Positions 52,387-60,196 of a stretch of 64,000 nt of DNA are shown piece after piece. Under the pieces are notes generated by a model. That model saw only the letters and a program-made list of their open reading frames with translations. It did no database searches and was not told the origin of the DNA. Where the stretch lies: the NCBI RefSeq assembly GCF_030317035.1, contig NZ_JASZYK010000006.1:62001-126000 (forward strand). Direction: 5' to 3'. The stretch comes from Variovorax sp. J22G73 (lineage in GTDB: Bacteria; Pseudomonadota; Gammaproteobacteria; Burkholderiales; Burkholderiaceae_C). Positions within the stretch are counted from its first letter, which is position 1. The number at the start of each line of letters is the position of its first letter. The position numbers and the translations under genes are program-made.

Positions 52387-52836
52387 ATGTCCTCGATCAC
52401 CCTGCGATTCCTCGCAGAACCCAGCACCGTCAACTTCGGCGGCAAGGTCCACGGCGGCACGGTCATGAAGTGGATCGACGAGGCCGGCTACGCCTGCGCG
52501 ACCAGCTGGGCCAAGCGCTACTGCGTCACCGCGTTCATCGGCAGCATCCGCTTTCACCGCCCGATCATGATCGGCGACCTGGTCGAGGTGGAAGCCCGCC
52601 TGGCCTACACCGGCACCACCAGCATGAACATCTCGGTGGAGGTGCGCAGCGGCGACATGAAGGGCGGCGTGATGGAGAAGACCACCGAATGCCTGATCGT
52701 GTTCGTCTCGGTCGACTCGCACGGCCGGCCGCTGCCGGTGGAGGCCTTCGTGCCCGGCACGCCCGGCGAAATGGCGCTGGCCGAACGCGCCAAGGCGCAC
52801 CTGGACGCCAGCCGCGCGGCCGGCGCCACGCCCTGA
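52387..52836 (+). CDS. Acyl-CoA thioesterase, hot-dog fold (YciA-like)
   Basis: 149 residues, single hot-dog domain. The conserved block NFGGKVHGGTVMKWIDEAGY is the YciA/BACH type active-site helix with its aspartate, followed by FIGSIRFHRPIMIGDLVEVE. Such enzymes release free CoA from a broad range of acyl-CoAs. It is the first of several genes here tied to acyl-CoA or polyhydroxyalkanoate metabolism. An AAGG site lies upstream of ATG 52387. Confidence 0.88.
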   Translation: MSSITLRFLAEPSTVNFGGKVHGGTVMKWIDEAGYACATSWAKRYCVTAFIGSIRFHRPIMIGDLVEVEARLAYTGTTSMNISVEVRSGDMKGGVMEKTTECLIVFVSVDSHGRPLPVEAFVPGTPGEMALAERAKAHLDASRAAGATP

Positions 52837-52977
52837 CGGCATAGCGACACTGCACCGCGCTGCAAAGCACAAGAAAGCGCGTGCACCGGCTAGGCGGAAA
52901 GCTCTAACCGCGCGGGCATCGGGCGGCTAGAGTCCTGCGATTCGACCTTTTCGCACTTTCTCCCAGGAACACCCCGC

Positions 52978-53535
52978 ATGGCCTCCGCCCGCCCCCACGA
53001 CAGCGACAGCAGCGACGACAACAGCAGCGCCAACGGCAAGTCCGCCGACCGCATAAAGGACTCCGCCCAGCAGATCTGGCTGGCCGGGCTCGGCGCCTTC
53101 GCCAAGATGCAGCAAGAAGGCAGCAAGGCTTTCGAGGCGCTCGTCAAGGACGGCGCCGGCATGCAGAAGAAGACCCAGCAGGCCGCCGAGGAAACCCTGA
53201 GCCAGGCCCAGCAGCGCATGGCCGGCTTTGCCAGCGAGTTCGGCTCCAAGGCCGCCGGCCAGTGGGGCAAGCTGGAGAACATCTTCGAAGAGCGCGTGGC
53301 GCGCGCGCTCGAAAAGCTGGGCACCCCCACCGCCGCCGACATGGCCGCGCTGCAGGCGCGCGTCGATGTGCTCGAGGCGCAACTGAAGAAGCAGCAAGCG
53401 CACGGCGGCGCCGCCAAGGAAGCCGCCCCCGCGCGCGCCAGCCGGAACGCCACCCGCGGCGCCACCCGCAAGACCGCCGCCCCCACCGCCTCCGCCCCCA
53501 AGAAGACGACCTTGCGCCGCAGCAAGGCGGGCTGA
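52978..53535 (+). CDS. Phasin family protein, PhaF/PhaI-like
   Basis: 185 residues. Charged, Ser/Asp-rich start, then the polyhydroxyalkanoate granule-associated domain (AQQIWLAGLGAFAKMQQEGS, then AFEALVKDGAGMQKKT), a coiled coil at about 110-140 (MAALQARVDVLEAQLKKQQ) and a basic Ala/Lys/Arg/Thr/Pro tail (NATRGATRKTAAPTASAPKK) like the histone-H1-like tail of PhaF. PhaF coats PHA granules and binds DNA, helping granules segregate with the nucleoid. A good AGGAA site precedes ATG 52978. Confidence 0.88.
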   Translation: MASARPHDSDSSDDNSSANGKSADRIKDSAQQIWLAGLGAFAKMQQEGSKAFEALVKDGAGMQKKTQQAAEETLSQAQQRMAGFASEFGSKAAGQWGKLENIFEERVARALEKLGTPTAADMAALQARVDVLEAQLKKQQAHGGAAKEAAPARASRNATRGATRKTAAPTASAPKKTTLRRSKAG

Positions 53536-53711
53536 AGCGCCAGTGATCTGCCCGTGAAGCGCCGGGCCTGGGCAGGCCCGCGGCGGCCCGCCCGAATTGC
53601 GGCACCGCACCAAAAAACGAGGCCCGCAAAACATGTCCCGCGCCCGCCATGGTGCGGTGCACATACGCTAGAGTGTCCCCAACAGACCACGAGACAAACG
53701 GGGGCACCGAC

Positions 53712-54461
53712 ATGGCAAAGAAGGCGCCACGACGCACGGCGCAACGCATCCTCGAAGCCGCTTTGGACCTGTTCAACCGCTTCGGGGAGCCGAACGTCTC
53801 GACCACGCTGGTGGCGGGCGAACTCAACATCAGCCCGGGCAACCTGTACTACCACTACCCGGCCAAAGAAGAGCTGATCAACAAGCTCTACGAAGGCTAC
53901 GAGGCCGAGCTCAACGAGCTGCTGCATGCCAGCGAAGGCGTGCACGACGTGGAGGACGCATGGTTCTTCATGCACACGCTGTTCGAGCTCATCTGGCGCC
54001 ACCGCTTCCTGTACCGCGACCTGAACGACCTGCTCAGCAAGAACCGGCACCTGGAAACGCAGTTCCAGCTGGTGCTGAAGAACAAGGCCCGCGCCATCCG
54101 CCAGCTGATTGCCGGCCTGAGCCGCGCCGGCCACCTCGAGATTGACGTGCACGAGGTCGACACTCTCGCGCAGAGCATGGTGGTCGTGCTGACCTACTGG
54201 CTGAGCTACGAGTACGTGCGCAACCCGCGCGAGGCGCTGGAGCCCGCGCATGCGCAGGGCGCGCTCATGCGCGGCGCCCACCACACGCTGCACCAGCTCG
54301 CCCCCTATCTCGGGCGCGAGCAGCGAAGGCACCTGCTGGCGCTGAGCCATGCCTACAACGGCGAGGACGGCGGCAACGGCAGCGCCAAGGATGGCAAGAA
54401 CAGCAACAGCAGCAACAGCAGCAACAGCAGTGCGGCACCCCGTGCCGACATGGCGGTCTAG
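53712..54461 (+). CDS. TetR-family transcriptional regulator
   Basis: 249 residues. Helix-turn-helix in the first 60 residues (AQRILEAALDLFNRFGEPNV, then ELNISPGNLYYHYPAKEELI). The ligand domain contains FELIWRHRFLYRDLNDLLSK, found in a betaproteobacterial TetR group often next to PHA or fatty-acid genes. The C-terminal tail has a Ser/Asn repeat (SNSSNSSNSS) coded by AGCAAC/AGCAGC repeats at about 54400-54431, prone to length change. The stop at 54461 lies 7 bp before the next ATG. It probably controls the acyl-CoA/PHA genes around it (inference). Confidence 0.88.
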   Translation: MAKKAPRRTAQRILEAALDLFNRFGEPNVSTTLVAGELNISPGNLYYHYPAKEELINKLYEGYEAELNELLHASEGVHDVEDAWFFMHTLFELIWRHRFLYRDLNDLLSKNRHLETQFQLVLKNKARAIRQLIAGLSRAGHLEIDVHEVDTLAQSMVVVLTYWLSYEYVRNPREALEPAHAQGALMRGAHHTLHQLAPYLGREQRRHLLALSHAYNGEDGGNGSAKDGKNSNSSNSSNSSAAPRADMAV

Positions 54462-54468
54462 AACAAAA

Positions 54469-55305
54469 ATGCCCCACCCCGACTTCAAACCGCTCTCGCT
54501 GATGTCCGCCCACCCGGCCGCCGCAAACGCCGACCCGTGGACGCCCCTGCCCTGGGCCGACGTGCCGCGCTACGACGCGCGCAGCGTGGCCTCGCACTGG
54601 CCGCGCCTGCACGCCGGCCATGAGCTGCCCGTGCCCGACGAGACCTCGCCGCTGGCCGAGGGCTGGGCGCTGTACCACAGCGGCGAATTCGAACGCGCCG
54701 CCACGCTCGGCCTGCTGCACGGCGCCGAGGGCCTGGCGCTGGCCAACCAGGCCACGGCCATCTACGCCAACTACCTGGAGCCGCGCGAGGCCGTGCGGCT
54801 GGCCATGTTCCGCCAGGTGATCGAACGCGCCGGCGCGCAGGCCGAGGCCGAACCCGACAACTGCCAGGCGCTGTACTGGCAGGCCTATGCACTGGGCCGC
54901 TACAGCCAGGGCATCAGCGTGGCGCGCGCGCTGGCGCAAGGGCTGGGCAGCAAGCTCAAGGGCGCGCTGGAACACGTCATCGAACTGCAGCCGCGCCATG
55001 CCGATGCGCACCTCGCGCTGGCGTCGTTCCATGCGGAGGTGATCGACAAGGTGGGCGCGCTGGTCGGGCGCATGACCTACGGCGTGCGCGCGGAAACGTC
55101 GATGGCGCTGTTCGAGCGCGGGCTTGCGCTGCATCCGCATTCCGCCGCCGGCAAGATGGAATACGCCCGCGCCCTGCTCATGCTGCACGGCGACTCGCGC
55201 ATGGGCGAGGCCACGGCCCTGTACGAGCAGGCCGCGGCGTTGAAGCCGGCGGACGCGCGCGAAAGGCTGGACGTGGAGCTGGCGCGCGCGGGGCTGAAGG
55301 ACTGA
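54469..55305 (+). CDS. TPR-like helical-repeat protein of unknown function
   Basis: 278 residues, cytoplasmic, no signal or membrane segment. The C-terminal two thirds show tetratricopeptide-like helix pairs: GWALYHSGEFERAATLGLL, ALEHVIELQPRHADAHLALA, ALFERGLALHPHSAAGKMEY and ALYEQAAALKPADARERLDV. Such repeats mediate protein contacts. It starts 7 bp after the TetR stop and is probably co-transcribed with it. The exact partner is unknown. Confidence 0.75.
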   Translation: MPHPDFKPLSLMSAHPAAANADPWTPLPWADVPRYDARSVASHWPRLHAGHELPVPDETSPLAEGWALYHSGEFERAATLGLLHGAEGLALANQATAIYANYLEPREAVRLAMFRQVIERAGAQAEAEPDNCQALYWQAYALGRYSQGISVARALAQGLGSKLKGALEHVIELQPRHADAHLALASFHAEVIDKVGALVGRMTYGVRAETSMALFERGLALHPHSAAGKMEYARALLMLHGDSRMGEATALYEQAAALKPADARERLDVELARAGLKD

Positions 55306-55329
55306 GCGGCTACACCTGCGGCGCTGCAC

Positions 55330-55347
55330 CGGTACCCCTGGGTACCG
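55330..55347. promoter_or_regulatory. 18-bp near-palindrome CGGTACCCCTGGGTACCG upstream of the ACBP gene
   Basis: Perfect 8-bp arms CGGTACCC/GGGTACCG separated by CT, 25 bp after the TPR gene stop and 45 bp before the acyl-CoA-binding protein start. The symmetry suits a dimeric repressor such as the nearby TetR protein; a terminator is possible, but no T-tract follows. Confidence 0.45.
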
Positions 55348-55391
55348 CACGATTTAAGATCCGCGGTTTCCGCTTTCAACACCGTCTTGCC

Positions 55392-55649
55392 ATGTCCGAT
55401 CTCAACGCCCAGTTCGAAGCCGCCCAGGCCAACTCCAAGCTGCTCGCCGAGCGCCCCGACAACCCCACGCTGCTGAAGATCTACGGCCTCTTCAAGCAGG
55501 CCACGGAAGGCGACAACACCGCCAAGAAGCCCAGCTTCAGCGACATCGTCGCGCGCGCCAAGTGGGACGCGTGGACCGCGCAGAAGGGTGCGAGCGCCGA
55601 CGAAGCCAAGCAGAAGTACATCGACCTGATCGAGTCGCTGCGCGGCTGA
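55392..55649 (+). CDS. Acyl-CoA-binding protein
   Basis: 85 residues, the four-helix ACBP fold. The family pattern is clear: LNAQFEAAQANSKLLAERPD, TLLKIYGLFKQATEGDN, then RAKWDAWTAQKGASADEAKQ with KYIDLIESL; conserved Tyr in KIYGLFKQ and Lys/Trp of AKWDAW bind the CoA ester. It buffers and carries long-chain acyl-CoA in the cytosol. ACBP is mainly eukaryotic, patchy in bacteria and known from Burkholderiales. Its place beside thioesterases, a CoA-transferase and phasin fits acyl-CoA handling. Confidence 0.92.
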   Translation: MSDLNAQFEAAQANSKLLAERPDNPTLLKIYGLFKQATEGDNTAKKPSFSDIVARAKWDAWTAQKGASADEAKQKYIDLIESLRG

Positions 55650-55668
55650 GCCGCTGGCTTTCCAGGGC

Positions 55669-56910
55669 TCAGCCCACGATCCCGCGCGCATGCAGTGCGG
55701 CGATCTGCTCGGCGCTCAGCCCGATTTCTCTCAGCACCGCGTCGGTGTCCGCCCCCAGCGCCGGCGCGTTCACCCGGTGGCTGGCCGGCGTGAGCGACAG
55801 CTTGGGCACGAAGCCGGGCACCGCCAGCGCGCTGCCGTCGGACATGCGCACCTGCTGCAGCATGCCGCGCGCCGCGTAGTGCGGGTCGGCCGCGATGTCG
55901 GCGATGGTGTAGATGCGCCCGGCCGGCACATGCGCCGCGTCGAGCGCGGCCAGCACCTCGTCCACCGTGCGCTGCGCGGCCCAGTCGCCGATGGCGGCGT
56001 CCAGCACCTGCACCTGCGCCACCCGGCCCGCGTTGCCGGCCAATGCCGGGTCGGCCGCGAGGTCGGGCCGCCCGATGCACGCCATCAGCCGCCGGAAGAT
56101 GCTGTCGCCGTTGCCCGCGACGATAGCGTAGCCGCCGTCCGCGCAGCGGTAGGCATTGGTCGGCGCAATGCCCGGCAACGCGCTGCCGGCCGCCTCGCGC
56201 ACCGCGCCGAAGGCGCCGTACTCCGGCAGCAGGCTTTCCATGCAGTTGAAGACCGCCTCGTACAGCGCCACGTCGATCACCTGGCCGATGCCCTTCGGGT
56301 GCGCGGCGCTCACCGTGGCGTGCCGGTGCTGCATGGCCATCAGCACGCCGATCACGCCGTGCAGCGAAGCCAGTGTGTCGCCGATGGACACGCCCACGCG
56401 CACCGGCACGCGGCCCGGTTCGCCCGTGAGGTGGCGCAGCCCGCCCATGGCCTCGGCCACCACGCCGAAGCCGGGACGGTCGCGGTACGGGCCGGTCTGG
56501 CCGTAGCCGCTGATGCGCAGCATCACCAGCGCGGGGTTGGCCGCCAGCAGCGCGTCGGGCCCCAAGCCCCAGCCTTCCATGGCGCCGGGGCGGAAGTTCT
56601 CGATCAGCACGTCGGCCTCGGCGGCCAGTTGCCGCACGATGGCCTGCGCCTCGGGCTCGCGCAGGTCGAGCGCCAGCGAACGCTTGTTGCGCGACTGCAC
56701 CTGCCACCACACCGAGGTGCCGTCCTTCATGAGCCGCCAGCTGCGCAGCGGATCGCCCGCGCCGGGCGGTTCGATCTTGATGACTTCGGCGCCGAAGTCG
56801 GCCAGCGTGCGCGCCGCGAAGGGCCCGGCAATGAGCTGCCCCAGCTCGATGACCTTGAGCCCGGCCAGCGGGCCCGCCGCCGCAGGAGAAGAAGAGGTTG
56901 TCGTCGTCAT
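55669..56910 (-). CDS. CaiB/BaiF family III CoA-transferase
   Basis: 413 residues. N-terminal CoA-binding Rossmann-type part (LAGLKVIELGQLIAGPFAAR, DFGAEVIKIEPPGAGDPLRS) and the family signature blocks ENFRPGAMEGWGLG and HRVNAPALGADTDAVLRE. At the place of the usual catalytic aspartate the sequence reads RPGFGVVAEAMGGL (146-158), without Asp; many CaiB-like proteins share this variant. It transfers CoA between organic acids, substrate unknown. ATG 56910 is taken because the LAGLKV block follows closely; it is convergent with the ACBP gene. Confidence 0.9.
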   Translation of the reverse strand: MTTTTSSSPAAAGPLAGLKVIELGQLIAGPFAARTLADFGAEVIKIEPPGAGDPLRSWRLMKDGTSVWWQVQSRNKRSLALDLREPEAQAIVRQLAAEADVLIENFRPGAMEGWGLGPDALLAANPALVMLRISGYGQTGPYRDRPGFGVVAEAMGGLRHLTGEPGRVPVRVGVSIGDTLASLHGVIGVLMAMQHRHATVSAAHPKGIGQVIDVALYEAVFNCMESLLPEYGAFGAVREAAGSALPGIAPTNAYRCADGGYAIVAGNGDSIFRRLMACIGRPDLAADPALAGNAGRVAQVQVLDAAIGDWAAQRTVDEVLAALDAAHVPAGRIYTIADIAADPHYAARGMLQQVRMSDGSALAVPGFVPKLSLTPASHRVNAPALGADTDAVLREIGLSAEQIAALHARGIVG

Positions 56911-56942
56911 GGCGCCAGAGTGTGCCGTGGTGCCGCACGCGA

Positions 56943-56966
56943 AGCCACATGCGGAGCCACATGCGG
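56943..56966. repeat. Perfect 12-bp tandem repeat AGCCACATGCGG x2
   Basis: Two exact head-to-tail copies of AGCCACATGCGG (56943-56954 and 56955-56966) in the 139-bp divergent region between the CoA-transferase and the FGGY kinase. They could be paired regulator sites or a slippage product. Confidence 0.5.
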
Positions 56967-57049
56967 TGCCGCCTTCGCGCTGGCAAACTCGCTGGATTCC
57001 ATCAAGGTGCTGCTCAAGCCGCAGCCCCGATCCTGAGAGACGACACACC

Positions 57050-58588
57050 ATGAAATACGTGATCGGCGTGGACATCGGCACGCAGAGCACCAAGTGCCTG
57101 CTGGTCGGCGTCGACGGCAAGGTGCACTCGCAACACAGCGTGGCCTACCAGCCCGAGACGCCCAGGCCGCTGTGGGCGCAGCAGGATTGCGAGGTGTGGT
57201 TCGACGCGGTGTGCGAGAGCGTGCGCGGCTGCATCGCGGCCGCGTTCAAGGGCGGCGGCGTGGCCCCCGCCGACATCGCCGCGCTGTGCGTGAGCAGCCT
57301 GTACGGCGGCGCGGGCATTCCGGTCGACGAGGCGATGCAGCCGCTGCACCCCTGCCTGATCTGGATGGACCGCCGCGCCACGGCCGAGGTGGCATGGGTG
57401 AACGCGAACGTCGACGTGCCGCGGCTCGAAACCATCACCGGCAACGGCGTGGACAGCTACCACGGCTTCACCAAGATCCTGTGGGTGCGCGAGCACCTGC
57501 CGCAGGTGTGGGAGCGCACGCGCTACTTCCTGCCGCCCAACAGCTACATCAACTGGCGCCTCACGGGCGAGCTGGCGGTGGACCACAGCTCGGCCGGCAA
57601 CATCGGCGGCGTGTACGACGCCGGCCGCAGGCAGTGGTCCGAAGAGGCCATGCGCATGCTCGGCATTCCGGCGCGCATGATGCCGCCGCGCCTGGTCGAG
57701 TCGAGCGACGTGGTGGGCGGGCTGGGCGCCGAATGGGCGGAGAAGCTGGGGCTGGCCGAAGGCATGCCGCTGATGGCGGGCGGCGTCGATGCGGCGGTGG
57801 CCACCTTCTGCGCGGGCGTCACGGGCAGCGGCGACCATGTCGCGATGATCGGCACCAGCATGTGCTGGGGCTTCGTGAGCCCGACGGTCGATGCGCGCCA
57901 CAAGCTCATCACCATGCCGCACGTGTACCGCGGCGCGGACCGCAGCTATGTGTTCGGCGGCGCCATCACCGCGGGCGCGGCCGTGACGTGGTTCCGCGAA
58001 ACCTTCTGCCAGGCCGAGGTGGCCGAGGCCGCGCGCACCGGCGAAGACGCGCATGCGCTCATCGAGCGCAAGGCGATCGACGTGCCGCCGGGCGCGGAGG
58101 GCCTGGTGTTCCTGCCCTACCTGATGGGCGAGCGCAGCCCCATCTGGGACGCGCAGGCCAAGGGCGCGTTCATCGGTCTGTCGCTCGCGCACAGCCGCGC
58201 GCACCTGTACCGCGCGGTGCTCGAGGGCGTGAGCTTCGCGCTGCAGCACAACATAGAAGCCGGCCGGCAAAGCGGCCAGCCGCTGGACGACCGGCTCATC
58301 GTGGTCGGCGGCGCGGCGCACTCCGACCTGTGGATGCAGATCGTGGCCGACGTCACGGGCTACCCGGTGTTCACCATCGAGCAGGAGGTCGAGGCCGCAT
58401 TGGGCGCGGCCATGCTCGCGGCGCTGGGCGCGGGGCTGGTCGATGCGGCAACGGCCGAGCGCGGCTGGGTCACGCTGGTGGAGCGCGCGCGGCCGGAGCC
58501 TGCGGCGCAGGCTGTGTACCGGGAGCGTTTCGACATCTACAAGTCGCTGTACCCGGCGTTGCGGGATGCGATGCATCGGCTGGGGTGA
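57050..58588 (+). CDS. FGGY-family carbohydrate kinase (xylulokinase-like)
   Basis: 512 residues. N-terminal VIGVDIGTQSTKCLLVGVDG, conserved LIWMDRRATAEVAW, the hinge block GLVFLPYLMGERSPIWDAQA and the ATP-site RLIVVGGAAHSDLWMQIVAD define the FGGY kinase fold; the closest style is xylulokinase. No transporter or isomerase gene is adjacent, so the sugar is unknown. It is divergent from the CoA-transferase gene. This is the second FGGY kinase of the window and clearly different from the one at 8434-9948. Confidence 0.9.
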   Translation: MKYVIGVDIGTQSTKCLLVGVDGKVHSQHSVAYQPETPRPLWAQQDCEVWFDAVCESVRGCIAAAFKGGGVAPADIAALCVSSLYGGAGIPVDEAMQPLHPCLIWMDRRATAEVAWVNANVDVPRLETITGNGVDSYHGFTKILWVREHLPQVWERTRYFLPPNSYINWRLTGELAVDHSSAGNIGGVYDAGRRQWSEEAMRMLGIPARMMPPRLVESSDVVGGLGAEWAEKLGLAEGMPLMAGGVDAAVATFCAGVTGSGDHVAMIGTSMCWGFVSPTVDARHKLITMPHVYRGADRSYVFGGAITAGAAVTWFRETFCQAEVAEAARTGEDAHALIERKAIDVPPGAEGLVFLPYLMGERSPIWDAQAKGAFIGLSLAHSRAHLYRAVLEGVSFALQHNIEAGRQSGQPLDDRLIVVGGAAHSDLWMQIVADVTGYPVFTIEQEVEAALGAAMLAALGAGLVDAATAERGWVTLVERARPEPAAQAVYRERFDIYKSLYPALRDAMHRLG

Positions 58589-58749
58589 GCTGCTGCTTCT
58601 TTTGACGTTGGCGGTCGTCGTTGTTCAGGGCGCGCTCACGTCGATGGCCGAACAGGCGTGGGCCGATCCGGTGAAGCGCGCGGTGGCGCTTTGCACGGGT
58701 GGAAGAAGTGGTGGCGCCGGTGCTCTTCCTGCTTCGAGCGGAGGTTCGT

Positions 58750-59064
58750 TCAGGCGAGCCGGGTGCCGCCGCCGGGTGCGCCGAGCATCGCGTCGAGGTT
58801 GCGCGTGATCTTCTGCTCGATCATTTCGCTGAAGCTGCTGAACAGGAAGCCCAGCGTCGCGTCGAGCGTGAAGGTGCTGGCCGTGACCTCGACGGTGCCG
58901 TCGATGCCTGCGCGCGTGAAGGTGGCCACGTCGCGGTCCTCGCCCGGGGTGTAGACGCACTCGAGGCCGAACTCCTGCTCGGCCTGCTCGATCCATTGGT
59001 GCGCGACCTTGCGCGCGCCGGCGATGCCCAGCGTGTGATTGCGTTCGATGTGGATGTCAGGCAC
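58750..59064 (-). CDS. Polyhydroxyalkanoic acid system family protein
   Basis: 104 residues. VPDIHIERNHTLGIAGARKV and DATLGFLFSSFSEMIEQKIT match the PHA_gran_rgn family (PF09650), small proteins found with PHA synthesis and granule genes. The start is GTG 59064, preceded by AAGGAA and overlapping the aminopeptidase stop by 8 bp. Its molecular role is not established. Confidence 0.8.
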   Translation of the reverse strand: MPDIHIERNHTLGIAGARKVAHQWIEQAEQEFGLECVYTPGEDRDVATFTRAGIDGTVEVTASTFTLDATLGFLFSSFSEMIEQKITRNLDAMLGAPGGGTRLA

Positions 59065-60196
59065 CGTGATGTTCCTTGTTGTCTGTGCTGGGGCTGGAAT
59101 AGGTTTGCAGGATGCCGCTGGCGGCCTGCAGCGCGCTGCGGCGCTCCTCGCTGGTCGGCAGCGCGGCAATGCGCTTGACCTCAGTGTAAAAGCGCGGCCA
59201 GTCGCGGCCCTGGCGCTCGAACAGCGTCTCGAAGCTGGGCACCAGGTCGTCGTACGCGCCCTGCGCGCCGAAGGCCGCGTTGTTGGCGCGCGCCACCCAG
59301 CCGTCGTAGGCGTTCTGGCGCGGGCCGCTCCAGCCGGCCTTCAGCCTGGCGTAGCGCTCGCGAAAGTCGGCCATGGCCGCCTGCTTCATGGCCTCGAGCC
59401 GGGCGCGGTCGCCGGCCTTGGCCTCGGGCGATTCGTACACCTGCGTCAGCGCGCGGCGCGTGGCCAGCGCCAGCGCGCGAAAGCCCTGGCGCTGCGCGTC
59501 GAACTGCGTGTACTCCGCGCGCGCGGCCTCGCCGGCCTCGCGCTGCAGCCACATCGCGCCGCCGATGCGCTCCACCGCGGTGGCGTACGACTCGTTGAAC
59601 ACTGTGTCGCCGGGCACGTAGAGCACCTGGTGCGCCAGCTCGTGGAACACGATGCGCGCGAGCTCGCCCTCGGGGTAGCCGATGAAGGTGGACAGCAGCG
59701 GATCGCCGCCGGCCCAGTTGGTCCAGCCCAGCGTGGAGTACGCGGGCACGGGGTACACGGCGACTTCGAGGTTCAGCTTCTTCTGCGCCTCGGCCTCGGC
59801 CTTGGCCGCGTCCTCGCTGTAGTAGCCCCGGTAGCCCACGCAGCCGGCCACCGGAAAGCACCAGCTCTTCAGCGTGAGCGAATACGGCGGCGCGGCCACC
59901 ACGTTCCACACCGCGGCGGCGCGGTGCAGGTCGGCGTACGAGGTGTAGCTGCGGTTGTCGGGCAGGCCGAGCTCGCGGGTGGCGAAGCGGCGGATGCGCT
60001 GCGTGAGCTCGAGCTTGGCTTTCAGGGGCGCCGAGGTGGCCGGGTCGGCCAGCCACTCGGGCACGGGCTTGGCGGCCCGCATGATGCCGATGTGGCCGCT
60101 GGCCGATTGCCAGTAGTAACCGAGGTCGGCGCAGCCGGTGAGGGCCAGCAGCGCCCCGGCCCCGGCGAGTGCGGCGAGCGCGGCGAAGGGCCTCAC
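59057..60196 (-). CDS. Putative aminopeptidase lipoprotein (PF10023 family)
   Basis: 379 residues. Lipoprotein signal AALAGAGALLALTGC, then the zinc-metallopeptidase motif FHELAHQVLYVPGD with the downstream NESYATAVE glutamate (HExxH and ExxA arrangement). The family is predicted to be an aminopeptidase. GTG 60196 overlaps the TGA of the molybdopterin oxidoreductase gene (GTGA), and its own end overlaps the next gene, so three unrelated proteins are translationally chained. Confidence 0.82.
   Translation of the reverse strand: MRPFAALAALAGAGALLALTGCADLGYYWQSASGHIGIMRAAKPVPEWLADPATSAPLKAKLELTQRIRRFATRELGLPDNRSYTSYADLHRAAAVWNVVAAPPYSLTLKSWCFPVAGCVGYRGYYSEDAAKAEAEAQKKLNLEVAVYPVPAYSTLGWTNWAGGDPLLSTFIGYPEGELARIVFHELAHQVLYVPGDTVFNESYATAVERIGGAMWLQREAGEAARAEYTQFDAQRQGFRALALATRRALTQVYESPEAKAGDRARLEAMKQAAMADFRERYARLKAGWSGPRQNAYDGWVARANNAAFGAQGAYDDLVPSFETLFERQGRDWPRFYTEVKRIAALPTSEERRSALQAASGILQTYSSPSTDNKEHHGA

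Noticed and set aside
54400..54431. Short repeats as a CRISPR-like array
   Set aside because: They are in-frame Ser/Asn codons within the TetR gene with no spacers.
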